From: Rhodospirillaceae bacterium
GTDB taxonomy: Bacteria > Pseudomonadota > Alphaproteobacteria > Thalassobaculales > Thalassobaculaceae
Direction of reading: 5' to 3'
Assembly: GCA_002709155.1 (NCBI GenBank)
Contig: PAQA01000016.1
Span: 5,020-52,989, forward strand
Length of the DNA: 47,970 nt
Shown here in pieces: positions 1-9,863 of this stretch (its first letter is position 1; every line of letters starts with the position of its first letter). A program made the translations under genes and the position numbers. The notes beneath the pieces were generated by a model. The model worked only from the letters and a program-made list of their open reading frames with translations, was not told where the DNA came from and made no database searches.

Positions 1-621
1 TTTTGTGCAGGCATACCTTTAAGTGATGGTGAAGATCCAATTATTTTAGATATGGCAACGTCAGTTGTTGCAGAGGGAAAAGCCTTGGTAGCCTTGAAGG
101 GCGGAAAACCATTGCCAGACGATGCGATCGTAACCGATTCTGGGGATGTAACTGGTGATCCCAAACCTTTGTATGGAGATACGAATCAAGGAGAGTTTCC
201 AAACCCTAGCAATGGTCCGGGCGCGTTGCGCGCTTTTGGAAATCATAAAGGGTCCGGATTGAATTTTTTAATGGAAATGATGGCCGGGGCCTTAACTGGA
301 TCAGGATGCGCCGGAACGTTAAGCGAACCACAGCGACGGTTCTGTAATGGGATGTTCTCTATGTATTTTTCTCCTAACGCTTTTGGGCATTCTGAAAACT
401 CTTTCGTCTCTGAGGTGAAGGCTTATGTTGAGTTTCTAAAAAGTTCCCGTCCAACCGAGGCCGATGGAGAGGTTTTGATCCCCGGAGAGAAAGAAAAACA
501 GGTTATGGCCGAAAGACTTAAATCTGGGTTGCCTTTAGCTCCAGAGGCTTGGGAAGATATTGTCAAAACAGCAAGGAATTCAGGAATGAGCCAGTCAAAT
601 ATAGATTTGATTTTACAATAG
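1..621 (+). CDS. Malate/L-lactate/ureidoglycolate dehydrogenase family (Ldh_2) protein, 5' end cut by window edge
   Basis: Frame 1 is open from base 1 (FCAGIPLSDGEDPIILDMATSVVAEGK...); the GDP-PLYG, HKGSGLNFLMEMMAGALTG and C-terminal pattern is typical of Ldh_2. Confidence 0.85.
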   Translation, partial: FCAGIPLSDGEDPIILDMATSVVAEGKALVALKGGKPLPDDAIVTDSGDVTGDPKPLYGDTNQGEFPNPSNGPGALRAFGNHKGSGLNFLMEMMAGALTGSGCAGTLSEPQRRFCNGMFSMYFSPNAFGHSENSFVSEVKAYVEFLKSSRPTEADGEVLIPGEKEKQVMAERLKSGLPLAPEAWEDIVKTARNSGMSQSNIDLILQ

Positions 622-679
622 CTAGTGATAGTTTTCTGGTCAAAAGTAGTTCGTATCCTTCTACCGCAAAGCAAGCTTT

Positions 680-1201
680 TTATTCAGCCTGCTTTTTCTG
701 TCTTTTTCTCCATATCCATGGCTTATCAAATCTATACTGCCAAATCCCCTTTTCAGCTAATCGGGCTACTTTTTCTATCCCTAGATAATCACTACTTTCT
801 CTTTTGTAAGCCATTGCCCAGCCAGATCGGACGACCATAGAATTCAGTATTTTATCGCCTAGGTAACAAAGTGCGGTAACGAGCCCCTCTTCATCCTTAT
901 CGAAGTCAACGCAAGTTAAGGTTTTACGACGGATTGTCGCTTTAAGTGCATTTTTAGCTAGAATGCCACAATCGATTGATCTTCCAGTTCTAGTTTCACA
1001 ATGCTGATTTGTTTCGGGTGCATCTATGCCCCAAAGTCGAACCTCTATTTCTGATTTGTCTTCTTCATTTTTTAATCTCAAAGTATCTCCAGAGATAGCT
1101 ATCGCACGACCGCTGATTTCATCCTGCGATAATGCATCAACCCTAGGACAGATTAATGCAAACAAGACAGCAATAGTTGATATAAAAACCCTATTTGCCA
1201 T
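680..1201 (-). CDS. Thermonuclease (SNase-like) family protein with N-terminal signal peptide
   Basis: Hydrophobic N-terminus; VRLWGIDAPET motif, GWAMAYKRESSDYLGIEKVARLAEKGIW region typical of the SNase fold. Confidence 0.85.
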   Translation of the reverse strand: MANRVFISTIAVLFALICPRVDALSQDEISGRAIAISGDTLRLKNEEDKSEIEVRLWGIDAPETNQHCETRTGRSIDCGILAKNALKATIRRKTLTCVDFDKDEEGLVTALCYLGDKILNSMVVRSGWAMAYKRESSDYLGIEKVARLAEKGIWQYRFDKPWIWRKRQKKQAE

Positions 1202-1231
1202 TTCGCATCTCCACGTTATAGATCTTTACAT

Positions 1232-2080
1232 TCATAAAATATCTAACCCCTTTTTTCTAACAGGCGGTTCAAATAGCTTGTCAAGTTCATCAAGGACTGC
1301 ACTCTCTAATTTCATAGTCCAGGCGTCTATATTCTGGCAAACATGCTCGAGATTACTGGCTTTTGGTATCGTAATAATGTCATTCTTTCTTATGCTCCAC
1401 GCGATCGATAATTGGGCAGCAGAAACACCTATCTCACCTGCTAAAGCTTTTAACTTTTTATTTTCCAACAAACGGCCCTGCTCTATCGGAGAATAAGCCA
1501 TAATTGGAAGCCCTTTAGATCTGCACCAAGGCAATAGATCCCACTCGATACCACGTCTACTTAAATTATATAAAACCTGATTAATTTGACAGTTTTTACC
1601 CTCTGGAATTCCGTATAATTCCTGCATGTCGCTTGTATCAAAATTACTGACACCCCAGTGCTTGATTTTTCCATCCGTCTTTAATTGTTCAAACGCAGAA
1701 AGAGTACTCTCGAGTGAATGATTTCCTGGCCAGTGGAGAAGATAAAGATCGATACACTCTATTTCCATTCTTTGTAGACTATTTTCACATGCCCGCATGG
1801 TTCCATCAAAACTTGCATTATGAGGGAGGACTTTTGAAACAATGAAAACGTCATCTCTACGGCCCTTGATAGCGCTTCCAACAACGCGTTCGGCACCTCC
1901 ACGTGCATACATTTCCGCTGTATCGATCAATGTGGCTCCTAAATCGAGTCCCCGAATAAGAGCATCAACCTCTGTTTTTGGGTTCCCGATACGCTCTCCC
2001 ATATGCCACGTACCCAGTCCCATCGACGGGACACTTTCTCCTGATGGTAAGGTTACGAGTTTTCCCATATCAAGCCTCAT
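1232..2080 (-). CDS. Aldo/keto reductase
   Basis: GLGTWHMGE, LIDTAEMYARGGAERVVG, VSKVLPHNAS, DLYLLHWPG, GVSNF motifs. Start overlaps the upstream gene end by 11 nt. Confidence 0.92.
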   Translation of the reverse strand: MRLDMGKLVTLPSGESVPSMGLGTWHMGERIGNPKTEVDALIRGLDLGATLIDTAEMYARGGAERVVGSAIKGRRDDVFIVSKVLPHNASFDGTMRACENSLQRMEIECIDLYLLHWPGNHSLESTLSAFEQLKTDGKIKHWGVSNFDTSDMQELYGIPEGKNCQINQVLYNLSRRGIEWDLLPWCRSKGLPIMAYSPIEQGRLLENKKLKALAGEIGVSAAQLSIAWSIRKNDIITIPKASNLEHVCQNIDAWTMKLESAVLDELDKLFEPPVRKKGLDIL

Positions 2081-3137
2081 CGATGATTTTGACTATTCTT
2101 TCACCAAAAGCTTTTGTTCCTATACTCCCAGCCAAATCAACTGTCCTAGTATCTGGCATCAAAAGCATTTTATCAATTGAAGTATTGATTAACTGGGCTG
2201 CCTCTTTGAGCGAATTACGGTTGGTTTTTTCTCCCAACCAATCCAGCATCATTCCGGTTGATAAGATTAGAGCAACCGGGTTTGCAATGTCTTTGCCTGC
2301 TATGTCTGGAGCCGATCCGTGACTGGCCTGCGCAATCGCCCTATCTCTTCCAGCATTAATAGATCCCCCTAGACCCAGTCCACCAGATAGTTCATTTGCC
2401 AGATTAGATAAAATATCACCAAACATATTACTCGTTACAATCACGTCAAAAGCATCTGGCGTTCGAACCAATAACGAGGCCATTGCATCCACATGCACCT
2501 CCTCAATTTCTAATCCAGAAAAATTTGTAGCCGCTTTCCTGCACTCTTCTAGGAAGAGGCCATCCGAAATTTTAAGTGCATTCGATTTTGTAACTATTGT
2601 TAATTTACGGCGAGGTCTCACATCCGCTAACTTGGCGGCTGTTAATCCAATTCTATGCGAGCCTTCTCTGCTAATTTTCCTAACAGCGAGGGCTAGATCA
2701 GGCGTAGGCATAAATTCACCCGAGCCATTGAACATGGTCCTATCCGCATAGAACCCCTCCGTATTCTCCCTCACAAGTATCAAATCCATGTCTGGCGCTA
2801 CGGAATTAATACCTTTTTTAGATACAGCTGGTCTTATATTCGCAAATAAATCAAAATTTTTTCTGAGGGCGGCAGATACATTAATTCCACCTTGGTCAGC
2901 GGGTGGATACGCCGCCGTGTCAACCGGTCCAAGAATAATACCATCCGCCGCCGTTGCCGCTTCTAAAATTGAATCGGGAAATGTTGTTTTAAATTTTTCT
3001 AATGCAGCAAACCCAACTTCCTTTTGGTCCAGTGTCAAACCAAGACTAAGCTTCTTATTTATAGCATCTAGGACCTTTTCAACCACATTGGATATCTCTG
3101 GACCGATACCATCACCTGGGAGTAGCAGCAATTTCAT
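2070..3137 (-). CDS. Isocitrate/isopropylmalate dehydrogenase family protein
   Basis: LLPGDGIGPEI, ENTEGFYADRTMF, SNMFGDILSNLANELSGGLGLGGSIN, HGSAPDIAGKDIANP. Substrate within the family not resolved. Confidence 0.88.
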   Translation of the reverse strand: MKLLLLPGDGIGPEISNVVEKVLDAINKKLSLGLTLDQKEVGFAALEKFKTTFPDSILEAATAADGIILGPVDTAAYPPADQGGINVSAALRKNFDLFANIRPAVSKKGINSVAPDMDLILVRENTEGFYADRTMFNGSGEFMPTPDLALAVRKISREGSHRIGLTAAKLADVRPRRKLTIVTKSNALKISDGLFLEECRKAATNFSGLEIEEVHVDAMASLLVRTPDAFDVIVTSNMFGDILSNLANELSGGLGLGGSINAGRDRAIAQASHGSAPDIAGKDIANPVALILSTGMMLDWLGEKTNRNSLKEAAQLINTSIDKMLLMPDTRTVDLAGSIGTKAFGERIVKIIDEA

Positions 3138-3231
3138 GGCTTTATCTCTTCAAATTAATCAGAGCGCCCACTATAGTACTTTTTAGCTCTGTTATACAAA
3201 ATATTGTACTGACTAGACAAAACAACATGCC

Positions 3232-3678
3232 TTAAGCTTTAGTCCACCGCCCAGTTTCGTCTTGCTTCCAGTATAACAACGAATGGCCATCACGTTTATA
3301 CGAACTCCAGCGGTTACGCGCTGCCTTTACTGCCTCTTCATCTCTGCCATTGAATAAATCAAATACCCGTTTAAAACTTCTCAAATTTTCACTTACCGCT
3401 CCATCTACCAAAAAAAGAAATGTTGCCTCATTTAGGTTTTCATCCCGAGAGGTAATAAAAATAGGTTGATCGGCAGGATCGCCATCTTCCATAGTACCGT
3501 GGGGCAGCCAGGAGCCGGGTTCATAGGTCCACAGAAGACCATTGAAGAACTCCATTCTCTCCTCATTTCCCAATAGTACTAGCGCTCTTTCTTCACTCTG
3601 AAGTGATAATTCCAAAAGCTTTGGCAAAGCCTCTTCTAAGGACCGCGTGGTGAGATGGTAAAAGCTGATATCTGTCAT
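3232..3678 (-). CDS. holC: DNA polymerase III subunit chi
   Basis: ~148 aa; DISFYHLTTRSLEEALPKLLELSLQ..., WTYEPGSWLPHGTMEDGDPADQPIFIT pattern; adjacent to pepA as commonly seen. Confidence 0.88.
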   Translation of the reverse strand: MTDISFYHLTTRSLEEALPKLLELSLQSEERALVLLGNEERMEFFNGLLWTYEPGSWLPHGTMEDGDPADQPIFITSRDENLNEATFLFLVDGAVSENLRSFKRVFDLFNGRDEEAVKAARNRWSSYKRDGHSLLYWKQDETGRWTKA

Positions 3679-3689
3679 ACATTTGAGAT

Positions 3690-5171
3690 TTATTTGAGCT
3701 CATAATCTGCTTTTACAAGCTGGTTTAAAGTCCTCACTCCCCATCCAGTTCCCCCCTTGGGTACAGTTGGAGCATCTTTAGACGACCATGCCATACCAGC
3801 TATATCCATATGAGACCATGGACATTTCTCGACAAATCGTTCCAAAAAGCAAGCAGCGGTGATACTGCCCCCAAATCGTGGTCCAGCATTTTTCATGTCG
3901 GCAATGTCAGAGTCCATCATCTTATTGTACTCTTCCCCCAATGGCATCCTCCATACACCCTCACCGACAACACTAGCCGCCGCGTCTAACTGACCAGACA
4001 AAGTATCATCGTTTGAGAAATAACCACAATTCACCTGCCCTAAGGCAACGAGCATAGCACCTGTTAACGTAGCCAAATTTATCATAAATTTTGGTTTAAA
4101 ACGCTGGTTTGTATACCAAAGCGCGTCCGCTAAGACGAGTCGTCCCTCGGCATCTGTATTTATTATTTCAATGGTCTGTCCACTCATAGATGTCACAACA
4201 TCTCCGGGCCGTTGAGCCTCTCCATCGGGCATGTTCTCTACTAGCCCTACTACGCCAACTACGTTGGCTTTTGCCTTTCGGCCAGCCAGTGCTTTCATAA
4301 GCCCAGATACAACGGCAGCTCCGCCCATATCCCATTTCATATCCTCCATCCCCGATGCTGGTTTCAGAGAGATGCCTCCAGTATCAAAACAGACCCCCTT
4401 TCCGACAAATGCTATTGGTTTTTCTCCTCGTTTTCCGCCATTCCAACGCATAACGACGAGTTTGCTTTCACGAGAGGAACCCTGCCCAACTCCGAGTAGT
4501 GCACCCATCCCTAATTTAGCCATGTCTTTTTCATTTAGAACTTCAACTTTAATTCCATCTTGTTTTAATTTTTCCAAATTTTTCGCAAAGCTTGCGGGGA
4601 ATAAAACATTAGGTGGTTCTGTGACCAAGTCCCGGGTCAAAAACACACCTTCTGCGACCGCCTCTAATTCAATAAAGTGTTTCTTTGATTTTTGATGGAA
4701 GTCAACAAGTATTTTCATGGTTTTAAGAGTAGGTTTTTGATCATCCTTAATCTTTGTCTTGTATTTATCGAATCTGTACGTTCGTAGTAACGCTCCAAAA
4801 CCAAAGTGCGCGGCGCGAAGCTCTATGCCGTTTTCTGATCCCGGATGATTTTCAAAAATAACTGATACTGTTTTTTCACCAGAATTCGATAACAGCGCGT
4901 TAATATTTCCACCCGCATCCTCGCACCATTTCTCATTAATGTTCGTACCATCACCAAGACCATATAAAACGATTCGTCCCTTGGGACTGAATATCACCAG
5001 TGTCTGATGAGGCTTACCTGTAAATTGGCTAGATCTCATTGACGCAAGCAGCAAACCGTCCAGATTTTCATCCAATTCTATTCCGAAAGGTAATAGCTTT
5101 CGCTTATCAAGCACCCCCAGAACCAAAGCCCCCATTTTGGGCCATTCTAATTTGCCAAAGCTAACCTGCAT
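3690..5171 (-). CDS. pepA: Leucyl aminopeptidase (M17)
   Basis: GKGVCFDTGGISLKPASGMEDMKWDMGGAA and NTDAEGRLVLADALWY signatures. Confidence 0.97.
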   Translation of the reverse strand: MQVSFGKLEWPKMGALVLGVLDKRKLLPFGIELDENLDGLLLASMRSSQFTGKPHQTLVIFSPKGRIVLYGLGDGTNINEKWCEDAGGNINALLSNSGEKTVSVIFENHPGSENGIELRAAHFGFGALLRTYRFDKYKTKIKDDQKPTLKTMKILVDFHQKSKKHFIELEAVAEGVFLTRDLVTEPPNVLFPASFAKNLEKLKQDGIKVEVLNEKDMAKLGMGALLGVGQGSSRESKLVVMRWNGGKRGEKPIAFVGKGVCFDTGGISLKPASGMEDMKWDMGGAAVVSGLMKALAGRKAKANVVGVVGLVENMPDGEAQRPGDVVTSMSGQTIEIINTDAEGRLVLADALWYTNQRFKPKFMINLATLTGAMLVALGQVNCGYFSNDDTLSGQLDAAASVVGEGVWRMPLGEEYNKMMDSDIADMKNAGPRFGGSITAACFLERFVEKCPWSHMDIAGMAWSSKDAPTVPKGGTGWGVRTLNQLVKADYELK

Positions 5172-5331
5172 TTTTTATCCTCCAATATTATTACGCCGAG
5201 AGTGCGTAGCCCTACTTCTAATTATTATTAATATAAATTATTTACAATCTACCTTATTGCTAAGGAGATCACAAAACAGCGATAATGCTCTAGATTATAT
5301 AAATAGAGTTTAAAAAGAAAAAAGGGTATCC

Positions 5332-6444
5332 GTGCGAATTAATGCATATATCACACGCCAGCTAGTAGTAGCTTTCATAATAGTGGTTTTGTCTTTGAGC
5401 TGTGTTGTTTGGCTCAGCCAATCTCTTCGATTTATTGATATGATCGTTAATAGAGGGTTACCGTTGGCAACTTTTCTTTATCTTACAATCTTATTACTTC
5501 CCACTTGGCTATCAATTGTTATGCCAATTGCCGTATTTGCGAGTGTGCTGTTTATTTATAATCGCATGATAAATGATAGAGAAATTATTATTCTCATCTC
5601 CTCGGGTGTAAGCCCTCTGCGGCTAGCGCGTCCTGCAATTTCAGTCTCAGCATTTGTAATGGTTTTGTGCTATTTAATGACAGTATACCTGATCCCCCTC
5701 TCCTACAGAACTTTTAAAGAATTACAATTTCAAATTCGACATAACTATACTGATGTTCTGCTAAGGGAAGGAGTTTTTAATAGTATTGGAAAAGATATAA
5801 CCGTATTTGTGCGAAAGCGAGATCAGAAAGGTCAGCTAATCGGGATTATCGTAAATGACGATAGAGACCCCAACGAAAAAATAACTCTTATGGCCCAGTC
5901 AGGAGCCCTGATAGTCGGTGATAGTGGCCCCAGGGTTTTTATGAAAAAAGGAAATCGCCAAAGCCGCAACAACAAAACTGGCCAAGTCGGGCTTCTATAC
6001 TTCGATCGTTACACGGTTGATCTAGGCGGCGTCAAATCAATTGCACAAAGATCATCTCGAGATCAGAATGAACTGTTTTTATCCGAACTGCTTAACCCAG
6101 ATAAACAAAAGATAAGTTCTAAAAAATTGAGCCGATATATTGCAGAAGGACATTATAGGTTAACCGCACCAATACTCGCCTTATCATTACCATTAATAGG
6201 GTTAGCCATTCTTCTACGAGGAGAATACTCGCGTCGCGGTCAAACCTGGCGGTTAATAGGGGCCGTTTCAGTGGCAGCGCTCATCGAGTGCCTTGGGCTA
6301 GGAAGTAAGTTTTTCGCAACAAAAGAATTAATCTTGATCCCCATCATGTATATTGTAGTTATTGGCCCCATACTTTTAGCCCTGTTATTATTAATACTAA
6401 GACAAGTTAGGGTACCTAAAATGGATAATTCAAAACTTCAGTAG
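5332..6444 (+). CDS. lptF: LPS export ABC transporter permease LptF
   Basis: YjgP/YjgQ family membrane protein; followed by lptG, lptD and surA. Confidence 0.93.
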   Translation: MRINAYITRQLVVAFIIVVLSLSCVVWLSQSLRFIDMIVNRGLPLATFLYLTILLLPTWLSIVMPIAVFASVLFIYNRMINDREIIILISSGVSPLRLARPAISVSAFVMVLCYLMTVYLIPLSYRTFKELQFQIRHNYTDVLLREGVFNSIGKDITVFVRKRDQKGQLIGIIVNDDRDPNEKITLMAQSGALIVGDSGPRVFMKKGNRQSRNNKTGQVGLLYFDRYTVDLGGVKSIAQRSSRDQNELFLSELLNPDKQKISSKKLSRYIAEGHYRLTAPILALSLPLIGLAILLRGEYSRRGQTWRLIGAVSVAALIECLGLGSKFFATKELILIPIMYIVVIGPILLALLLLILRQVRVPKMDNSKLQ

Positions 6445-6460
6445 TAGTTATTAGAATTCT

Positions 6461-7576
6461 ATGGACACCAGAATGCCTTCTTTGAAATTATCAGCCACGT
6501 TATCGGTTTATTTTGCTAAGCAATTTACCATGTATGTCCTATGCATGTTCATCGTAATTACAGCCGTTGTATTTTTAATAGATATAATAGAACTTCTTCG
6601 TAGGTTTGCCGGCAAGGATAATGTGAATATTATTTTGGTCCTAAAAATGGCTGCCCTTAAAGCACCCGAAATCAGTCAGAAGATTTTTCCATTTTCAGTG
6701 CTATTTGGTAGTACAATGTTCTTCACAAAAATGGTCAAAAACCAAGAGTTCACGGCTGCACAGTCTTCTGGGCAATCAATATGGCAGTTTTTATTACCTA
6801 CGCTATTCGTTGTAATACTGCTTGGCTTTTTCTGGATAAGTGTTTTCAACCCAGTTTCATCAGTTATGACGGCCAAATATGAAACAATAGAAAATACCAC
6901 TTTACGTAATGAAGGAAATGCTTTGAGCGTCTCATCAGGAGGACTTTGGATACGGGAAAATATAGACACTGGCCACTCTATCCTCCACTCCAGGAACATA
7001 TCAGAAAATGGCGATATATTATCCTCAGTGACAATCTTCATATTCGATAACCACGATAACTTCAATTCGAGAATAGATGCCAAGACGGCGAAATTAGTAC
7101 CCGGGCATTGGGAGCTTGAACACCCCATATTCATTTCTCGGGACGGTATCCCATTAAAAAAGAAAAACTCGATGCTCCCGACCCAACTTACGCCAAATAA
7201 CATCCAAGATAGCTTTGCATCACCAGCAACGATGTCGTTTTGGGATCTCCCTGAATTTATTAGTTTGCTGGAAAAAACAGGCTTTTCTGCTGTGAAGCAT
7301 CGGTTACATTGGCATTCACTTTTGGCTTCACCACTTCTGTTGTGTGCAATGGTTTTAATTGCGGCAACCTTCTCTTTGAGAACCGGACGCCGTAATAGCA
7401 ATCTTACTTGGATCCTAACTAGCCTCTTCTTTGGCTTTTTTCTATATTTCATGACAGATCTGGTTTATGCACTTGGTCTATCCTCTAGGATTCCAGAAGT
7501 TTTAGCGGCTTGGACGCCCGCGATTGTTACAATATTGTTGGGCGCTGCGAGCTTGATACACATAGAAGACGGTTAA
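6461..7576 (+). CDS. lptG: LPS export ABC transporter permease LptG
   Basis: YjgP/YjgQ family; six-TM pattern with a central periplasmic domain; next to lptF. Confidence 0.93.
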   Translation: MDTRMPSLKLSATLSVYFAKQFTMYVLCMFIVITAVVFLIDIIELLRRFAGKDNVNIILVLKMAALKAPEISQKIFPFSVLFGSTMFFTKMVKNQEFTAAQSSGQSIWQFLLPTLFVVILLGFFWISVFNPVSSVMTAKYETIENTTLRNEGNALSVSSGGLWIRENIDTGHSILHSRNISENGDILSSVTIFIFDNHDNFNSRIDAKTAKLVPGHWELEHPIFISRDGIPLKKKNSMLPTQLTPNNIQDSFASPATMSFWDLPEFISLLEKTGFSAVKHRLHWHSLLASPLLLCAMVLIAATFSLRTGRRNSNLTWILTSLFFGFFLYFMTDLVYALGLSSRIPEVLAAWTPAIVTILLGAASLIHIEDG

Positions 7577-9763
7577 TTGATGAAAACGAATAATACCAAC
7601 GCTAAGAAAAAAATTGCCTATATTGCATTATTCATTTTGGTAGGCATTTTGACGTTTTCAAATATAGCTACATCCAACGATTTAAATTCCCAAAATCAAT
7701 CCATACTTATGCAAGCGAATGAAATTATCTATCAAAAGAAAACCAATATTATTACAGCAATTGGCAATGTCGAACTATCTCGTGGAGGACGAGTCATTTT
7801 AGCTGATGAAATCTCCTTCAATAAAACAACCGGTGTTGTCGTAGCCAACAATAACGTCATACTCCTTGAGGAAAATGGTGATGTCGTGTTTTCAAATTCA
7901 GTTGAACTTGCTGATGATTTCAAACACGGATTCATAAAAAATATAAAAGTAAAAATGCAAGACGGGTCTCGCTTAGCCGCCAACAGTGCTGAGCTTTTCA
8001 AAGGTGATAGCAAAGTAATGAAACAAGCGGTTTTTTCGCCCTGCCTCCCGTGTGAAAATGAACCCGAATCTGCACTTATATGGCAAATAAAAGCTGATAA
8101 AATCATCCACGATGAGAAAAAGAAGGATATTGATTATCAAAATGCCACCCTTGAGTTTTTCAATATACCAGTTTTTTTTACTCCATATTTCACTCATCCC
8201 GATCCTACTGTAAAACGTAGGTCGGGATTATTACCTCCAACCCTGAGCTACTCTGAGTCAAAGGGCTTTATATATGGGCAACCTTATTTTCTAACATTAG
8301 GACGATCCAAAGATCTTGAACTCGAACCGACTATTTATACTGAAGAAGGCTTCACACTTGAGTCCCGTTATCGCAAAGCATTCTCAAATGGCTTTATTAA
8401 TTTAGAAACCAGCCTTGGAATTTTGGATAACTCTGTTACTTCAGAAAACTCAGAAAATTTGAGTATCGAGGGAAGCGTATCGATGAAGACGAATTTTTCA
8501 TTAAATGATACTTGGAGAGCGCGATTTGATATTGAGCAAACGAGTGATAAAAGTTATACTAGAAGGTATCTATCGGAAGATACAGAAATGCTTACCAGCC
8601 GACTTTCGATAGAGGGTTTTAGAACCAGGAATTATTTTGCCGTCGAAGGTTATAAATTCCAAGGTTTGCGATCTTTTGATATCAAAGGACAACAGCCTAA
8701 AGTTCTACCATCTATTTTTTATAGTTTTGTTGGCGAACCCGACAACATTGGAGGTAGGACTGAATTAGAGACCACACTTCGGTCAATTTCGCGACAATTT
8801 GGTAACGACAGTCATGTTTTATCATTATCAACAGGGTGGAAAATCCCCTACTATAGTATCAACGGATCATTGTTTGAATTCACTGCAGTAGCACAATCTG
8901 ACCTGTTTATTGTAGATAATGATACCCAGTATACTGCCTCGACTATTCACAACAATGACGAATTTGGAGCGCGATTGTTTCCACAATTTGGGTTAAAATG
9001 GGTTTATCCGATGTTTAGAGAATCTGGGAGCCAACATCAAATTTTAGAACCCATAATTAATGTCGTAATAGCCCCTAATATCGTAGAAACCTCAATTCTG
9101 CCAAATGAAGACAGCAGAGGTTTTGAGTATGATAATACTAATATTTTCGAGATAAATCGTTACTCGGGATTAAATCGACTCACGGAAGGTTCGAGAATAG
9201 ATTATGGTATCAAAGGAGCGTCGTTCGTCGATAACCTTTTAAATTATGATTTATTCTTTGGGCAGAGTTATCATTTATGGGGCAAAAATACGTTTGACCA
9301 CGGCTCAGGACTAGAAGATGATTTTTCTGATTTTGTTGGACAGGCATTTTTTTCCCCGGCTGATTGGTTGAAGGTCGCTTATCGCTTTCGGCTGGACAAA
9401 AACAACTTTACGCCAAATCGAAGCGAATTGGGTTTTGAAATAAAAAATAACTCATATAATTTTTCGTTCGACTATGTTTTATTGGATGAGTATATCTCGA
9501 CAGAGATTTTAGAAAATCGTGAACAACTGAACTTTGAATTTTTTGCGCAAATAGATGAACACTGGTCGAGTTCGGTAAACCTAATACAAGATCTTACCGA
9601 TGACTCGAATAAAACCAGAAAAGGAGCTATAAATCTAACATACACCGATGAGTGTTTCACTCTTGGTATAGGCTATCAACGGAAAAATCTCCGTTTTGAT
9701 AGTTTAGAGCCCGATAATCAAATATTTCTCATTATCAACTTCAAAAACTTAGGATCAATATGA
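7577..9763 (+). CDS. lptD: LPS assembly protein LptD
   Basis: Signal peptide, LptA-like N-terminal domain (MQANEIIYQKKTNIITAIGNVEL), FFTPYFTHPDPTVKRRSGLLPP, C-terminal beta-barrel. Confidence 0.95.
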   Translation: MMKTNNTNAKKKIAYIALFILVGILTFSNIATSNDLNSQNQSILMQANEIIYQKKTNIITAIGNVELSRGGRVILADEISFNKTTGVVVANNNVILLEENGDVVFSNSVELADDFKHGFIKNIKVKMQDGSRLAANSAELFKGDSKVMKQAVFSPCLPCENEPESALIWQIKADKIIHDEKKKDIDYQNATLEFFNIPVFFTPYFTHPDPTVKRRSGLLPPTLSYSESKGFIYGQPYFLTLGRSKDLELEPTIYTEEGFTLESRYRKAFSNGFINLETSLGILDNSVTSENSENLSIEGSVSMKTNFSLNDTWRARFDIEQTSDKSYTRRYLSEDTEMLTSRLSIEGFRTRNYFAVEGYKFQGLRSFDIKGQQPKVLPSIFYSFVGEPDNIGGRTELETTLRSISRQFGNDSHVLSLSTGWKIPYYSINGSLFEFTAVAQSDLFIVDNDTQYTASTIHNNDEFGARLFPQFGLKWVYPMFRESGSQHQILEPIINVVIAPNIVETSILPNEDSRGFEYDNTNIFEINRYSGLNRLTEGSRIDYGIKGASFVDNLLNYDLFFGQSYHLWGKNTFDHGSGLEDDFSDFVGQAFFSPADWLKVAYRFRLDKNNFTPNRSELGFEIKNNSYNFSFDYVLLDEYISTEILENREQLNFEFFAQIDEHWSSSVNLIQDLTDDSNKTRKGAINLTYTDECFTLGIGYQRKNLRFDSLEPDNQIFLIINFKNLGSI

Positions 9764-9863
9764 AAATTAGAATAATAAGTTTTGTTCGCATGATAAATAA
9801 TGATTTTAACAGGTTACCAGTCTTGTGGGAGCCACCTCGTTTATCTATGAGATAATAAATCTA

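Noticed and set aside
1-621. Apparent truncation of the Ldh_2 gene at its 5' end
   Set aside because: Open frame extends to base 1; a window-edge effect.
1842-2322. Plus-strand ORFs opposite the aldo/keto reductase and dehydrogenase genes
   Set aside because: Antisense to well-supported coding sequences, with no family similarity.
6676-7452. 258-aa antisense ORF opposite lptG
   Set aside because: Fully overlaps a confidently assigned gene and has no recognisable motif; likely codon-bias shadow.
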